Source of the DNA: Spirochaetales bacterium
Lineage (GTDB): Bacteria; Spirochaetota; Leptospiria; Leptospirales; Leptonemataceae
NCBI GenBank assembly: GCA_024233935.1
Contig: JACKOY010000005.1
Coordinates: 62,001 to 126,000 of the forward strand
DNA: 64,000 bases
Direction: 5' to 3'
Shown: one piece after another, positions 16,807 to 25,643 of the stretch
How the letters are laid out: each line of letters opens with the position of its first letter
Position numbering within the stretch: the first letter of the stretch is position 1
Program-made: the position numbers and the translations under genes
Notes under the pieces: generated by a model
Database searches by the model: none
Told to the model about the DNA's origin: nothing
What the model saw: the letters and a program-made list of their open reading frames with translations, nothing else

Positions 16807-19800
16807 TGCTCGATCGACTGATAGCTTTCTCGGTGCACCGCCCGGCGCTGGCCGTGATTGCGGGCCTGTTCAGTATGCTCGCAGCCTACTACGCCGCCAA
16901 TCTCTTGCCGATCGACACCCTGCCCGATGTTACGAACGTTCAGGTCCAGATCAACACACCGGTGCGCGCACTGGCGCCGGAAACCATTGAAACAATTATC
17001 ACGTTTCCGATCGAAAGCGCAATGGGAGCCGTGCCCCATGTAACGGAAATCCGATCCCAAACACGCTACGGCCTTTCTCAGGTCACGGTTGTGTTTGAAG
17101 ACGACACGGACATTTACTTTGCACGCCAGCTTTTGACCGAAGCGCTGCGCACGGTTTCTCTGCCGGAAGAGGTGCGCCCGGAGTTAGGCCCCATCACAAG
17201 CGGGCTCGGTGAAGTGTTCTTCTACACGCTCGACTTTCGCGAACCCGCAACCGAACCCGACGCGCGACTCGCCCAGCTGATGCAGCTGCGCACCATCCAG
17301 GAATGGGACATCAAACGAAGACTGCTTACGGTTCCGGGCGTGGTGGAAGTGGACACGATCGGCGGGCATCCGGAAGCGTATTACATAGAACCGATCCCGG
17401 AAGTGATGGCGCGCTACGGTGTGCACTTTCATGAAATCGTAGACGCGATCGAAGAGAATAACCGCAGCGTTGGCGGCGGATACGTACAACAGACGGCCGA
17501 TCAGTTCCTGATTCATGGCGATGGTCTCGTGGAAAGCCTGGCCGAGCTGCGGGGGCTCGCGGTCAAAGTCCTGCCCGATTATTCCGTAGTGCGGCTTGGT
17601 GAACTGGCGCGCCTGGGCCCGGGTCGCGAGTTGCGAACGGGGGCCGCAGTGGCCGACGGCCGCGAAACAGTGCTGGGCACGGCCGTTATGCTTTCCGGAG
17701 AAAACAGTCGGGTGGTTGCCCGAAACGTGGCCGCCCGGCTGCAGGAAATCGCCGCGAGCTTGCCGGAAGACATAGTTGTGAAGACGCGTTATGACCGGGC
17801 CGACCTGGTCGAAGGGACAATCGCCACCGTGCGGCAGAATCTCGCCCTGGGCGCGATGCTGGTGATCGTGGTCCTGTTCTTACTCACGGGAAATTTGCGA
17901 GCGGCTTTGATCACGACCCTTGTGATCCCCCTGTCGTTTGCGCTCACACTGATCGCGATGTACTTCATGGACGTTTCGGCCAATCTGATGAGCCTCGGTG
18001 CTCTGGACTTCGGCGTGATCATTGATGGCGCGGTGATCGTAGTCGATAGCTGTCACGCGGCAGTCGAAAGACGGCGACGGGATTTGGGACGACGTCTGAG
18101 CCGACCGGAGATCCGACAGACCGTTGCCGACGCAACCGTCGCAATTCGCCGCGCAGCCGGTTTCGGACAGCTCATTATCATAGTGGTGTTTGTGCCGGTC
18201 TTCGCGCTCAGCGGCGTGGAAGGACGTATGTTTCGGCCGATGGCGGCGACCTTCTGCTTCGCGCTGGTGGGTGCATTCGTGATTGCCTTTTCCATTGTGC
18301 CGGCCCTGGCCGGGAGTTTGCTTTCCGACAATGTGGGCCAGGGCTTCGGGGTAGCCTTCATGCGAGGCCTCAGCGCGCTGTATCGTCTGGGACTTGTGGC
18401 CGCACTGCGTTTTCGACGCAGCGTTTTGATCACAGCCGCGGTGGTGCTCGTAGCCGGAACGATCAGCTACGGACGGCTCGGCGCCGAGTTCATTCCGCAA
18501 CTCTACGAAGGCGCGGCGGCCTTTCAATTTATAAGACCGATCAGCATCTCAATGGACCAGTCCATCGAACTGGAACGCAAAGCCCAGGAGATTCTGCTGG
18601 AGTTTGAAGAAGTGGAACAGGTGTTCGGTCGTATCGGCACGGCTGAAGTGGCCACACACCCCATGGGCGTGAATTTGGGGGATACTTATGTCATGCTGCG
18701 CGACCGCGATCGGTGGCCGGAAGTGGATGGTCGGCGTCGAACTCCGGAAGAGCTGATTTCGGCCATGCAACGTGCGCTTGAGAGTCGCCTGCCCGGCCAG
18801 CGGTTGCTGGCAAGCCAGCCCATCCAGCATCGTTTTAACGAACTGCTGGAAGGTACACGGGCCGACGTGAGCATGCGCATTTATGGCGAAGACCTGGATA
18901 CCCTGCAGCACCTGAGTGAGGAGGCCGCGGCGCTACTGGAAAGTGTTCCGGGCGCCGGGGAAGTCGAGCCCGAGGTGCGCGGAAAAACCCCGATGCTGGT
19001 CATCACTCCCCGGGACGAAAGGCTCGTTGAGATGGGGCTTTCGCGACGCGAACTGCTCGATGCGATCGACATTGGTCTGGGCGGACACCCGGCCGGTTAT
19101 CTGTATCACGGCGACCGACGTTTCCCGTTGTTTGTGCGTTTGGGCCCGCGGCACCGGAACAACCTGGCCGCCATTCGCCAACTTCCGGTCGGCATTGCCG
19201 AAAGCGTAACCGCGCCGGTTTCAGAACTGGCCGACCTTCGATTTGGTGAGACCTTTGAGATGATCAAGCGTGACTCGTTTCAACGTAGATCGGCCGTGCT
19301 CCTGAATCCGCGCGGCCGCGACACAGCCAGCGTCGTAGAAGACGCCCGCCGCCTCATTGAGGCGCGTCTTGATCTTCCCGATGGCTATCACGTCGAGTGG
19401 GGCGGCAACTTCGAGAATCTGGAGCAGGCTCGCGAACGCCTGCTGATCATAGCGCCGTTGGTGCTCCTGATCGTTTCGCTGATGATCTACACCGCGTTTC
19501 GCAGCTGGTTGCGAACCGTCCTGGTTCTAGTGGTAGTGCCCTTTGCACTTGTGGGCGGCGTTCTGAATCTCAGCTTGTTCGGCCTGCCCTTCAGCGTCTC
19601 GGCCGCGATCGGCTTCATCGCGTTGTCGGGAATTGCCGTGCTAAACGGTGTCGTACTGATGAGTCACTACGCTGAATTGGACCGGGCCGGTGGCGATCGT
19701 CTCGAAAATACGATTCAGGGAGCGAGCGATCGATTGCGGCCGGTTCTCATGACTGCCCTGACCGACATCTTCGGATTTTTTCCCATGATGCTTGCCACCG

Positions 19801-19964
19801 GACTCGGCGCCGAAGTGCAACGACCAATCGCGGCCGTGGTCGTGGGCGGTATCGGCACCTCCACCCTGAGCGTGTTGGTCCTATTGCCATTGCTCCAGCA
19901 CTGGCTCACGCCCCGTTTTCGGCAGCTGGAAGAAGAACGGGCGCCCGGCCAGCGGGCTGTTTAG
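16806..19964 (+). CDS. czcA: Heavy-metal RND efflux pump, inner-membrane subunit (CzcA/CusA type)
   Basis: A 1052-residue proton-driven exporter of divalent or monovalent heavy-metal cations. The HME-RND signature near the start, LPIDTLPDVTNVQVQINTPV, and the helix-4 motif ALDFGVIIDGAVIVVD with two relay Asp residues identify the group. The position that is usually Glu in this helix (GAVxxVE) is Asp here (VVDSC), a small departure. Twelve transmembrane helices and two large periplasmic loops are present, and the length is normal. It starts with ATG overlapping the preceding TGA. The metal cannot be assigned from sequence alone. No two-component regulator adjoins. Confidence 0.92.
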   Translation: MLDRLIAFSVHRPALAVIAGLFSMLAAYYAANLLPIDTLPDVTNVQVQINTPVRALAPETIETIITFPIESAMGAVPHVTEIRSQTRYGLSQVTVVFEDDTDIYFARQLLTEALRTVSLPEEVRPELGPITSGLGEVFFYTLDFREPATEPDARLAQLMQLRTIQEWDIKRRLLTVPGVVEVDTIGGHPEAYYIEPIPEVMARYGVHFHEIVDAIEENNRSVGGGYVQQTADQFLIHGDGLVESLAELRGLAVKVLPDYSVVRLGELARLGPGRELRTGAAVADGRETVLGTAVMLSGENSRVVARNVAARLQEIAASLPEDIVVKTRYDRADLVEGTIATVRQNLALGAMLVIVVLFLLTGNLRAALITTLVIPLSFALTLIAMYFMDVSANLMSLGALDFGVIIDGAVIVVDSCHAAVERRRRDLGRRLSRPEIRQTVADATVAIRRAAGFGQLIIIVVFVPVFALSGVEGRMFRPMAATFCFALVGAFVIAFSIVPALAGSLLSDNVGQGFGVAFMRGLSALYRLGLVAALRFRRSVLITAAVVLVAGTISYGRLGAEFIPQLYEGAAAFQFIRPISISMDQSIELERKAQEILLEFEEVEQVFGRIGTAEVATHPMGVNLGDTYVMLRDRDRWPEVDGRRRTPEELISAMQRALESRLPGQRLLASQPIQHRFNELLEGTRADVSMRIYGEDLDTLQHLSEEAAALLESVPGAGEVEPEVRGKTPMLVITPRDERLVEMGLSRRELLDAIDIGLGGHPAGYLYHGDRRFPLFVRLGPRHRNNLAAIRQLPVGIAESVTAPVSELADLRFGETFEMIKRDSFQRRSAVLLNPRGRDTASVVEDARRLIEARLDLPDGYHVEWGGNFENLEQARERLLIIAPLVLLIVSLMIYTAFRSWLRTVLVLVVVPFALVGGVLNLSLFGLPFSVSAAIGFIALSGIAVLNGVVLMSHYAELDRAGGDRLENTIQGASDRLRPVLMTALTDIFGFFPMMLATGLGAEVQRPIAAVVVGGIGTSTLSVLVLLPLLQHWLTPRFRQLEEERAPGQRAV

Positions 19965-20114
19965 CATAGAGGCTTCACCACACTGGATGTGATACCGGAA
20001 TCGCAGGAAGTGCGAGCATTCGCGGCTCTTCGCATCCCGGTTGCGGATGCGTTCCGCAAAAAGAATATTTGTAGCTGCTGAGGCAACGCTATCGTCCTGG
20101 CGACAGCCAGGTCA

Positions 20115-20825
20115 TTACGATTGCTCGATGACCGGCTTGCTCGCCCGGGAGGACTTTGCCTCAGCCGGTTCGAATTTGTACTCCAGACCGGACAGGCGCG
20201 CCATCTCCAGCATGCGCTCGTGCAGAAAGGCTTCCGGTTCGTCCTCGGCCGTGAAGTAATGCCGCGGGCCAATCTTAATGTCTACCAGAGTTCGGCGAAA
20301 ACGACGCTTCGTGTAGTGAAACCCGATCGTGACCACCGCGATCGGTTCTTTGGGTTGTCCGGCAATAAAGCGAAAGCCCGGCGCACGACCACGCCCCATA
20401 CGACCGGGTGTTGTCGTTTGTTCGGGAAAGATGCAGAGCACGTGATTGTCTTCGAGAACCTTGCGCGCCAGCAGCAGATCGTGGCGGCTCTTGTCCGGTT
20501 GGGCCCGGTTCACCGGGATGCCGCCCTGACGCAAAAGAAACCAGCCAAAGGGGCCCCGCGCCAGCGACTCCTTCATGACACACCACAGGTGGCGGCCCGA
20601 ATCACGCGTTACAGCCATTTTGCCCAGAGGCACGTCGGCCAGGGCCCAGTGCTTCGCCAGGATCAGCACCGGCCCCTCGGTCGGGATGCCCTTTTCGCTC
20701 TGCAACCGTACGCTGTATTTGAAGCCGTACAGAACGCGCGCGACCACGTTAAAGAGCCGGGACAAGAACAGGCTCTGACCGGGATGCCCGCTGCGATGAC
20801 CGGCCACGTTTACTTTGTTTTTCAT
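20115..20825 (-). CDS. PlsC-type 1-acyl-glycerol-3-phosphate acyltransferase family protein
   Basis: A 236-residue acyltransferase of phospholipid synthesis. The HX4D catalytic motif is present as KHWALADVP (His59, Asp64), and the acceptor motif FPEQTTTPGRMG replaces the common FPEGTRS. A basic N-terminus and one hydrophobic stretch (LSRLFNVVARVLYGF) suggest membrane association. I prefer ATG 20825, preceded by GGAGTGG on this strand, to the earlier opening at 20954, which would run into an inverted repeat and has a Cys/Arg/Pro-rich, unlikely N-terminus. Upstream lie an inverted repeat and the 17-bp array, then ppsA in the same direction. Confidence 0.82.
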   Translation of the reverse strand: MKNKVNVAGHRSGHPGQSLFLSRLFNVVARVLYGFKYSVRLQSEKGIPTEGPVLILAKHWALADVPLGKMAVTRDSGRHLWCVMKESLARGPFGWFLLRQGGIPVNRAQPDKSRHDLLLARKVLEDNHVLCIFPEQTTTPGRMGRGRAPGFRFIAGQPKEPIAVVTIGFHYTKRRFRRTLVDIKIGPRHYFTAEDEPEAFLHERMLEMARLSGLEYKFEPAEAKSSRASKPVIEQS

Positions 20826-20880
20826 GGATCCACTCCAGTCCCGTCCGGACTCGTTTCTCGCTGGTATGACCATCCTGCCG

Positions 20881-20925
20881 CCGGTCGGTTGAGAAAAAAA
20901 ACCGGTTTTTTGGGCAACCGACCGG
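20881..20925. repeat. Composite inverted repeat upstream of plsC-type gene
   Basis: Perfect 11-base arms, CCGGTCGGTTG at 20881-20891 and CAACCGACCGG at 20915-20925, enclose a second palindrome AAAAAACCGGTTTTTT centred at 20903/20904. It can fold as a long hairpin on either strand. It lies 56 bases upstream of the acyltransferase start, so it may be a transcription attenuator, a terminator for readthrough from ppsA, or a protein-binding site. Confidence 0.6.
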
Positions 20926-20961
20926 GCCGCCGGGCATTCCTGACACTGCGTCAATGAGGCC

Positions 20962-21233
20962 GATGGAGTTCCTACACCGATGGAGTTCCTACACCGATGG
21001 AGTTCCTACACCGATGGAGTTCCTACACCGATGGAGTTCCTACAACGATGGAGTTCCGACACCGACGGAGTTCCGACACCGATGGAGTTCCGACACGGAC
21101 GGAGTTCCTACACCGATGGAGTTCCTACACCGATGGAGTTCCTACACCGATGGAGTTCCTACACTGATGGAGTTCCTACACTGATGGAGTTCCTACACTG
21201 ATGGAGTTCCTACACCGATGGAGTTCCTACACT
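20962..21233. repeat. 17-bp tandem array, 16 copies
   Basis: Sixteen head-to-tail copies of GATGGAGTTCCTACACC fill 272 bases without any gap. Outer copies are nearly identical; copies 5 to 9 carry substitutions (T to G in TCCTACA, T to C in GATGG, changes in the last two bases), and several later copies end in ACT. Because 17 is not a multiple of three, frames on the plus strand stay open and read a 17-residue peptide repeat, but no gene features accompany them, so I treat this as non-coding. It begins six bases after the ppsA stop. Confidence 0.95.
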
Positions 21234-21239
21234 GACGGG

Positions 21240-23645
21240 CTATTTCATTCTGGCTTCGGCGGCGGCGACAATCGGAATGGTTTCGATGACCCGGTCGGGA
21301 TTCAACGAAATCGAATCGATGCCGGCCTCCACCAAAAATTCGGCAAACTCAGGATAGTCGCTGGGCGCCTGGCCACAGATTCCGACGTGCCGGCCGTGTT
21401 TGTGGGCCCGTTCTATCAGGACACGAATCGAACGCTTGATGGCGTCGTTGCGTTCGTCAAAAAGGTACGCCAGCTCGGCCGAGTCACGGTCCACCCCGAG
21501 GGTCAACTGTGTCAGGTCGTTTGAACCGATCGAAAAGCCGTCAAAGCGCTCGGCGAATTCTTCGGCAAGAATGATGTTCGAAGGAATCTCGCACATCACG
21601 TAAACCTCCAGACCCTTTTCCCCGCGTCGCAGGCCGTGACGGTCCAGCTCCTGAAGCACACGGTCCGCTTCCTCAAGAGTCCGGCAAAACGGAATCATGA
21701 TCCAGACATTGGATAAACCAATGAACTCACGCACGCGCCGGATCGCCTCGCACTCAAGCGCGAAGCCTTCCCGGTAGGCCTCACTGTAGTAGCGTGAAGC
21801 GCCCCGAAAGCCAATCATGGGATTCTCTTCGGCGGGTTCAAATTGTTTACCACCAACCAGATTGGCGTACTCGTTGGTCTTAAAATCACTCATGCGGACA
21901 ATCACCGGGTGCGGAAACTGGGATGCCGCGATCTGAGCAATGCCACGGGCCAACGTGTGAACAAAGAAATCCGTTCGGTTCTCGAAACCGGCGGTAAGCG
22001 CATCAATCGCACGACGAGCTTCGGGGTCGTTTAATTCGTCGTACTTCACGAGCGCCATAGGATGGCATTTGATCACGCTGTTGATGATGAACTCCATGCG
22101 CGCAAGGCCCACGCCCGTACAGGGCAGGCGCCACCAGCGAAAGGCCGCCGACGGACTGGCAACGTTGAGTTTGATTTGGGTTTTTGTTTGTGGAAGTTTG
22201 CCAACATCCATTTCAACAATTTCGAACTTCACGCGACCGCCGTAGACGCTGCCCCGCTCACCTTCGGCGCAGGAGATCGTGATCTCCTGACCGTCCGGAA
22301 TCAGATCCCCGGCATGTTCCGCGCCGACGATGGCGGGCACACCCAACTCCCGGCTGATGATCGCGGCATGGGAGGTGCGTCCACCATGCTCGGTAATGAT
22401 CCCGGCGGCCTTCTTCATGGCCGGCACCCAATCGGGATCGGTCGTTTCAGTAACCAGGATCGAACCCTCTTCGAAGCGGGCAATGTCCTTCGCGCTGCGA
22501 ATAATCTGGGCCTTCCCCGAGGCCACTTTGTCTCCGATCGCGAGCCCCTGCACCAGCGGCTCCCCGTGTTCCAGCAGGCGATAATTTACAAACAACCCGG
22601 AACTCTTGCGACTCTGCACCGTTTCGGGCCGGGCCTGAACAATAAACAACGCGCCGTCGTTTCCGTCCAGGGCCCATTCGATGTCCATCGGGCAGCCATA
22701 GTGTTCTTCGATCTTCAGAGCCCAGCGCGCGAGGGTCAAGACCGCCCCATCGTCCAGAACAAACGATTTTCGCTCGCGGGGTGTGCAGTCGACGTTGCGG
22801 GTCGTGTGCTTTCCCCCGGCGTAGATAAGCTTCTTTTCTTTTGCGCCGACTTCTTTCTTAATGATGGGACAGAGTGCCGGGTCCTTCAGACCGGGTTTGA
22901 ACACATGGTATTCATCGGGTGCGACCGTTCCCTGGACGACGTTTTCGCCCAGACCCCAGGCGGCCGTCACGACGATGGTATCCGGAAAGCCGGTTTCGGT
23001 ATCTATCGTAAAGATCACTCCGGAACCGGCCAGGTCCGAGCGCACCATCTTCTGAACACCGATCGAGAGAGCGACCTCAAGCTGATCGAAATGATTGTGC
23101 TCCCGGTAGACGATCGCACGATCGGAAAAAAGAGACGCGTAGCAAAGCCGGCAGGCATCCAGCAATTCGTGCTCGCCTCGAATGTTTAGAAAGGTCTCCT
23201 GCTGACCGGCAAAACTCGCGTCCGGTAGATCTTCGGCGGTCGCGCTGCTGCGAACCGCCACGTCAATTTCCTCATGACCGTAGCGCTCACACAGCTTGTG
23301 GTACGAACCGACGATGGCGCTGCTCAGTTCCTCCGAGAATTCCGAACGCACGAAAAGCCGCCGAATCTTGCGGCCGGCCGCATCAAGAGCAGTCGCACCC
23401 TGTCGCCAGCTTTCCAGGATCGACCCGATTTGTTCTTCCAGGCCGTTCTCGCGCACGAACCGACGATAGGCCTCCGCGGTGGTGGCAAATCCCCCCGGCA
23501 CCTGAATGCCCTGAGACTCAAGGTGCTGGATCATTTCGCCCAGGGACGCGTTCTTTCCGCCTACACTACCGACGTCGTGCATGCCGACGTCCTCAAACCA
23601 GCGAACTAAAAGGCCCGTGTTCTTTTCGCTAACGCTCGCCTTCAT
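21240..23645 (-). CDS. ppsA: Phosphoenolpyruvate synthase
   Basis: An 801-residue enzyme making PEP from pyruvate, ATP and water (gluconeogenesis). The N-terminal ATP-grasp domain begins with GSVGGKNASLGEM; the phosphohistidine domain has GGRTSHAAIISRELGVPA with His426; the C-terminal PEP/pyruvate barrel includes FRGASRYYSEAYREGFALE, EIPSNIILAEEF, SIGSNDLTQLTLGVDRDS and CGQAPSDYPEFAEFLVEAG. The length matches the family. The start is ATG 23645, preceded by GGAGGAACACC; the longer frame to 23855 would run across the divergent rnfG promoter. It is divergent from the Rnf/PFOR cluster, placing both directions of pyruvate use side by side. Confidence 0.95.
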   Translation of the reverse strand: MKASVSEKNTGLLVRWFEDVGMHDVGSVGGKNASLGEMIQHLESQGIQVPGGFATTAEAYRRFVRENGLEEQIGSILESWRQGATALDAAGRKIRRLFVRSEFSEELSSAIVGSYHKLCERYGHEEIDVAVRSSATAEDLPDASFAGQQETFLNIRGEHELLDACRLCYASLFSDRAIVYREHNHFDQLEVALSIGVQKMVRSDLAGSGVIFTIDTETGFPDTIVVTAAWGLGENVVQGTVAPDEYHVFKPGLKDPALCPIIKKEVGAKEKKLIYAGGKHTTRNVDCTPRERKSFVLDDGAVLTLARWALKIEEHYGCPMDIEWALDGNDGALFIVQARPETVQSRKSSGLFVNYRLLEHGEPLVQGLAIGDKVASGKAQIIRSAKDIARFEEGSILVTETTDPDWVPAMKKAAGIITEHGGRTSHAAIISRELGVPAIVGAEHAGDLIPDGQEITISCAEGERGSVYGGRVKFEIVEMDVGKLPQTKTQIKLNVASPSAAFRWWRLPCTGVGLARMEFIINSVIKCHPMALVKYDELNDPEARRAIDALTAGFENRTDFFVHTLARGIAQIAASQFPHPVIVRMSDFKTNEYANLVGGKQFEPAEENPMIGFRGASRYYSEAYREGFALECEAIRRVREFIGLSNVWIMIPFCRTLEEADRVLQELDRHGLRRGEKGLEVYVMCEIPSNIILAEEFAERFDGFSIGSNDLTQLTLGVDRDSAELAYLFDERNDAIKRSIRVLIERAHKHGRHVGICGQAPSDYPEFAEFLVEAGIDSISLNPDRVIETIPIVAAAEARMK

Positions 23646-23706
23646 TGCAGGTGTTCCTCCGGAGCAGCATGTCGGGAGCCTACTCTTCGGAAACGCGACC
23701 ACGCCA

Positions 23707-23718
23707 TGATTTATGTCA
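23707..23718. promoter_or_regulatory. CRP/FNR-like half-site pair TGA-N6-TCA before rnfG
   Basis: ATGATTTATGTCAT contains TGA-N6-TCA, the core shared by CRP/FNR-family sites, in the ppsA-rnfG divergent region. A TAGCTAT that could serve as a -10 element lies about 31 bases from its centre (23744-23750). A short site like this can occur by chance; a second one precedes hydB at 35095. Confidence 0.3.
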
Positions 23719-23778
23719 TTTGGCAGGGGCCCGAGCGTGTGTTTAGCTATCGTATCGGAACGAGTCCGGGCAGTCGAA

Positions 23779-24405
23779 ATGGCAAACGTTGGAAGCCGCA
23801 TGATAGCAGTCATGGGCATGGTGGGGGCGGTGTCGGGCTTATCCATCGTGGCCACCTACGCCGCCACCCGGCAGCGCATTGCGGCCAATCGGGCAGCTCA
23901 ACTTGAAGAGGCCGTGTTGCGGGTCGTGCCCGGCAGCAGCGAACAGGCGCCCCTGCATTTGGCCACGGGCGAGCGGGTCTTTCTGGCGAGCAACTCCCTG
24001 GGCGATCCAATCGGATTTGCCATTGAAGGCAGCGCCCGCGGTTTTCAGGACATGATTCTATTTCTCTACGGCTATGGACTGGAATGTCGCTGCATCACCG
24101 GCTTTGTTATTCTGGATAGTCGCGAAACTCCGGGCCTCGGCGATCGGGCGGGTAGCGACCCGGGCTTCCTGGCCGGTATTCGAAATCTGGACATGAGCCT
24201 GACACCAAATCAAGAGCATTTGCAGAACGCTCCCACCCTTGTGCGCAATCGGGCCCCGGAGTCGCCCGGAGAAATCACGGCCATCAGCGGCGCGACCATC
24301 ACCTCGGCTGCCGTTGTGCGCGGTCTGGGCGAAAGCGCCGACCGGACCGTTCCCATGATCGAAAACCAGCGACCTGGCCTGAATCCCCGCGGGGTCCTGC
24401 CATGA
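23779..24405 (+). CDS. rnfG: Rnf complex subunit G (FMN-binding)
   Basis: About 208 residues: one N-terminal transmembrane helix (MIAVMGMVGAVSGLSIVATYAA) and a periplasmic domain that carries covalent FMN on the Thr of SGATITS, as in RnfG and NqrC. ETPGLGDRAG matches the conserved loop before it. First subunit gene of the electron-transport complex that couples ferredoxin and NAD to Na+ or H+ movement. I use ATG 23779; the frame is open to ATG 23713, which would overlap the candidate regulator site and add a polar N-terminus. The stop overlaps the rnfE start by ATGA. Confidence 0.88.
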   Translation: MANVGSRMIAVMGMVGAVSGLSIVATYAATRQRIAANRAAQLEEAVLRVVPGSSEQAPLHLATGERVFLASNSLGDPIGFAIEGSARGFQDMILFLYGYGLECRCITGFVILDSRETPGLGDRAGSDPGFLAGIRNLDMSLTPNQEHLQNAPTLVRNRAPESPGEITAISGATITSAAVVRGLGESADRTVPMIENQRPGLNPRGVLP

Positions 24406-25049
24406 GCGGATCGACCGGCAAAGAGGCCGCGTTTGTGTTCGACGACTACCTGAAAGGGCTGGCCCGCGAAAATCCGGTCTTTGTGCAGGCGCTGGGCATG
24501 TGCCCGGTGCTGGCGGTATCCAACAGTGTAATAAACGCGCTGGTCATGGGACTTGCCACCATGGCCGTGCTTCTGGTCTCCTCGCTGTTTGTTTCAATCA
24601 TTCGCAAGGCGGTCCCGGCCGCAGTCCGCATTTCGACTTATATACTGATTATCGCAAGCTTCGTTACGGTCGCGGACTACAGTATCCAGGCGATCAGCCT
24701 TCCAGTGCATCAGGCGTTAGGCGCGTATATTCCGCTGATCGTAGTCAATTGCATTATACTGGGACGGGCCGAAGCTTTTGCCTCCCGCCATACGCCTCTG
24801 CGGGCGGCCATGGACGCCCTGGGAATGGGCAGCGGCTTTACGGTCGCCATTGTCGCGATTGGATCCCTGCGGGAATTGTTGGGGAGCGGCAGCCTGTTCC
24901 AGTATCGCCTGCTCCCGGCTTCCTACGCCGGCTGGAACATCATGATTCTTCCGGGCGGCGCCTTCTTCGCTCTGGCGGCACTCTTGATGCTCTGGAATTT
25001 CCTGCGCACACGAAACAAGTCCTCGCGAACCGCGGAGGCACAGCCATGA
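24402..25049 (+). CDS. rnfE: Rnf complex subunit E
   Basis: A 215-residue integral membrane subunit (RnfE/NqrD family) with six helices. The family motifs LGMCPVLAVSNSVINALVMG (Cys that binds the intramembrane Fe centre) and YIPLIVVNCIILGRAEAFA (second conserved Cys) are present, as is MGSGFTVAIVAIGSLRELLG. It has ATGA overlaps on both sides, with rnfG and rnfA. It works as one half of the RnfA/RnfE heterodimer that passes electrons across the membrane. Confidence 0.95.
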   Translation: MSGSTGKEAAFVFDDYLKGLARENPVFVQALGMCPVLAVSNSVINALVMGLATMAVLLVSSLFVSIIRKAVPAAVRISTYILIIASFVTVADYSIQAISLPVHQALGAYIPLIVVNCIILGRAEAFASRHTPLRAAMDALGMGSGFTVAIVAIGSLRELLGSGSLFQYRLLPASYAGWNIMILPGGAFFALAALLMLWNFLRTRNKSSRTAEAQP

Positions 25050-25636
25050 ACGCCGAAGCCCCCGCGATCACGTTTCTGCATGCAAGTCTGATTAACAATT
25101 TCGTGCTGTCTTCGTTTCTGGGCATCTGTCCTTTTTTGGGAGTTTCGGGTCGCGTGAGCACCGCGTTGCGTATGGGCATTGCGGTTGCGGTTGTCATGCT
25201 GATCAGTTCGCTCTCCGCCTACGGTATCAATGCGCTGTTGGTCCTACTCGAAGCCCCCTACCTGCGTTTGATTTCGTACATCGTGGTGATCGCCAGCGCC
25301 GTACAACTGGTGGAATTGATTACACGTCGTTTCAGCCCGGCTTTGTTTCAGGCGCTGGGCATCTACTTGCCGCTCATCACCACCAACTGCGCCATTCTGG
25401 GTCTGGCCCTCTTTCAAACCAGCCGGCAGTACGACCTGATTCATTCGATCGCCTACGCCCTGGGCGCCGGGACCGGTTTTATTCTGGCCTTGCTTTTGAT
25501 GTCGGGTATCCGCGAAGAACTTTCGCGCTCTCAGCAACCTTCGGCGGTGCGCGGACTCGCCATCGTTCTGATCGTGGCCGGTATTCTGGCGCTGGCTTTC
25601 ATGGGCTTCGCCGGATTGGGGACCGGACAACTGTGA
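25046..25636 (+). CDS. rnfA: Rnf complex subunit A
   Basis: A 196-residue membrane subunit homologous to RnfE (inverted topology). Conserved features are NNFVLSSFLGICPFLGVSG (Cys ligand) and IYLPLITTNCAILGLALFQ (second Cys), then ALGAGTGFILALLLMSGIREEL. The start ATG overlaps the rnfE stop. Frames upstream of 25046 in the same phase are a shadow of rnfE. Seven bases separate it from the next small gene. Confidence 0.95.
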   Translation: MNAEAPAITFLHASLINNFVLSSFLGICPFLGVSGRVSTALRMGIAVAVVMLISSLSAYGINALLVLLEAPYLRLISYIVVIASAVQLVELITRRFSPALFQALGIYLPLITTNCAILGLALFQTSRQYDLIHSIAYALGAGTGFILALLLMSGIREELSRSQQPSAVRGLAIVLIVAGILALAFMGFAGLGTGQL

Positions 25637-25643
25637 GGCCTCC

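Noticed and set aside
20121..20957. 278-codon plus-strand frame opposite the PlsC-type gene
   Set aside because: HX4D and the acceptor motif are on the minus strand, and the plus frame has no recognisable features.
20962..21233. CRISPR array
   Set aside because: The repeats are contiguous with no spacers, the unit is too short, and no cas genes are present.
20954..21524. Open plus-strand frames with a repeated MEFLHRWSSYTDGV peptide
   Set aside because: They exist only because a 17-bp repeat without stops is read in all frames; no ribosome site, no conserved domain, and the frame runs antisense into ppsA.
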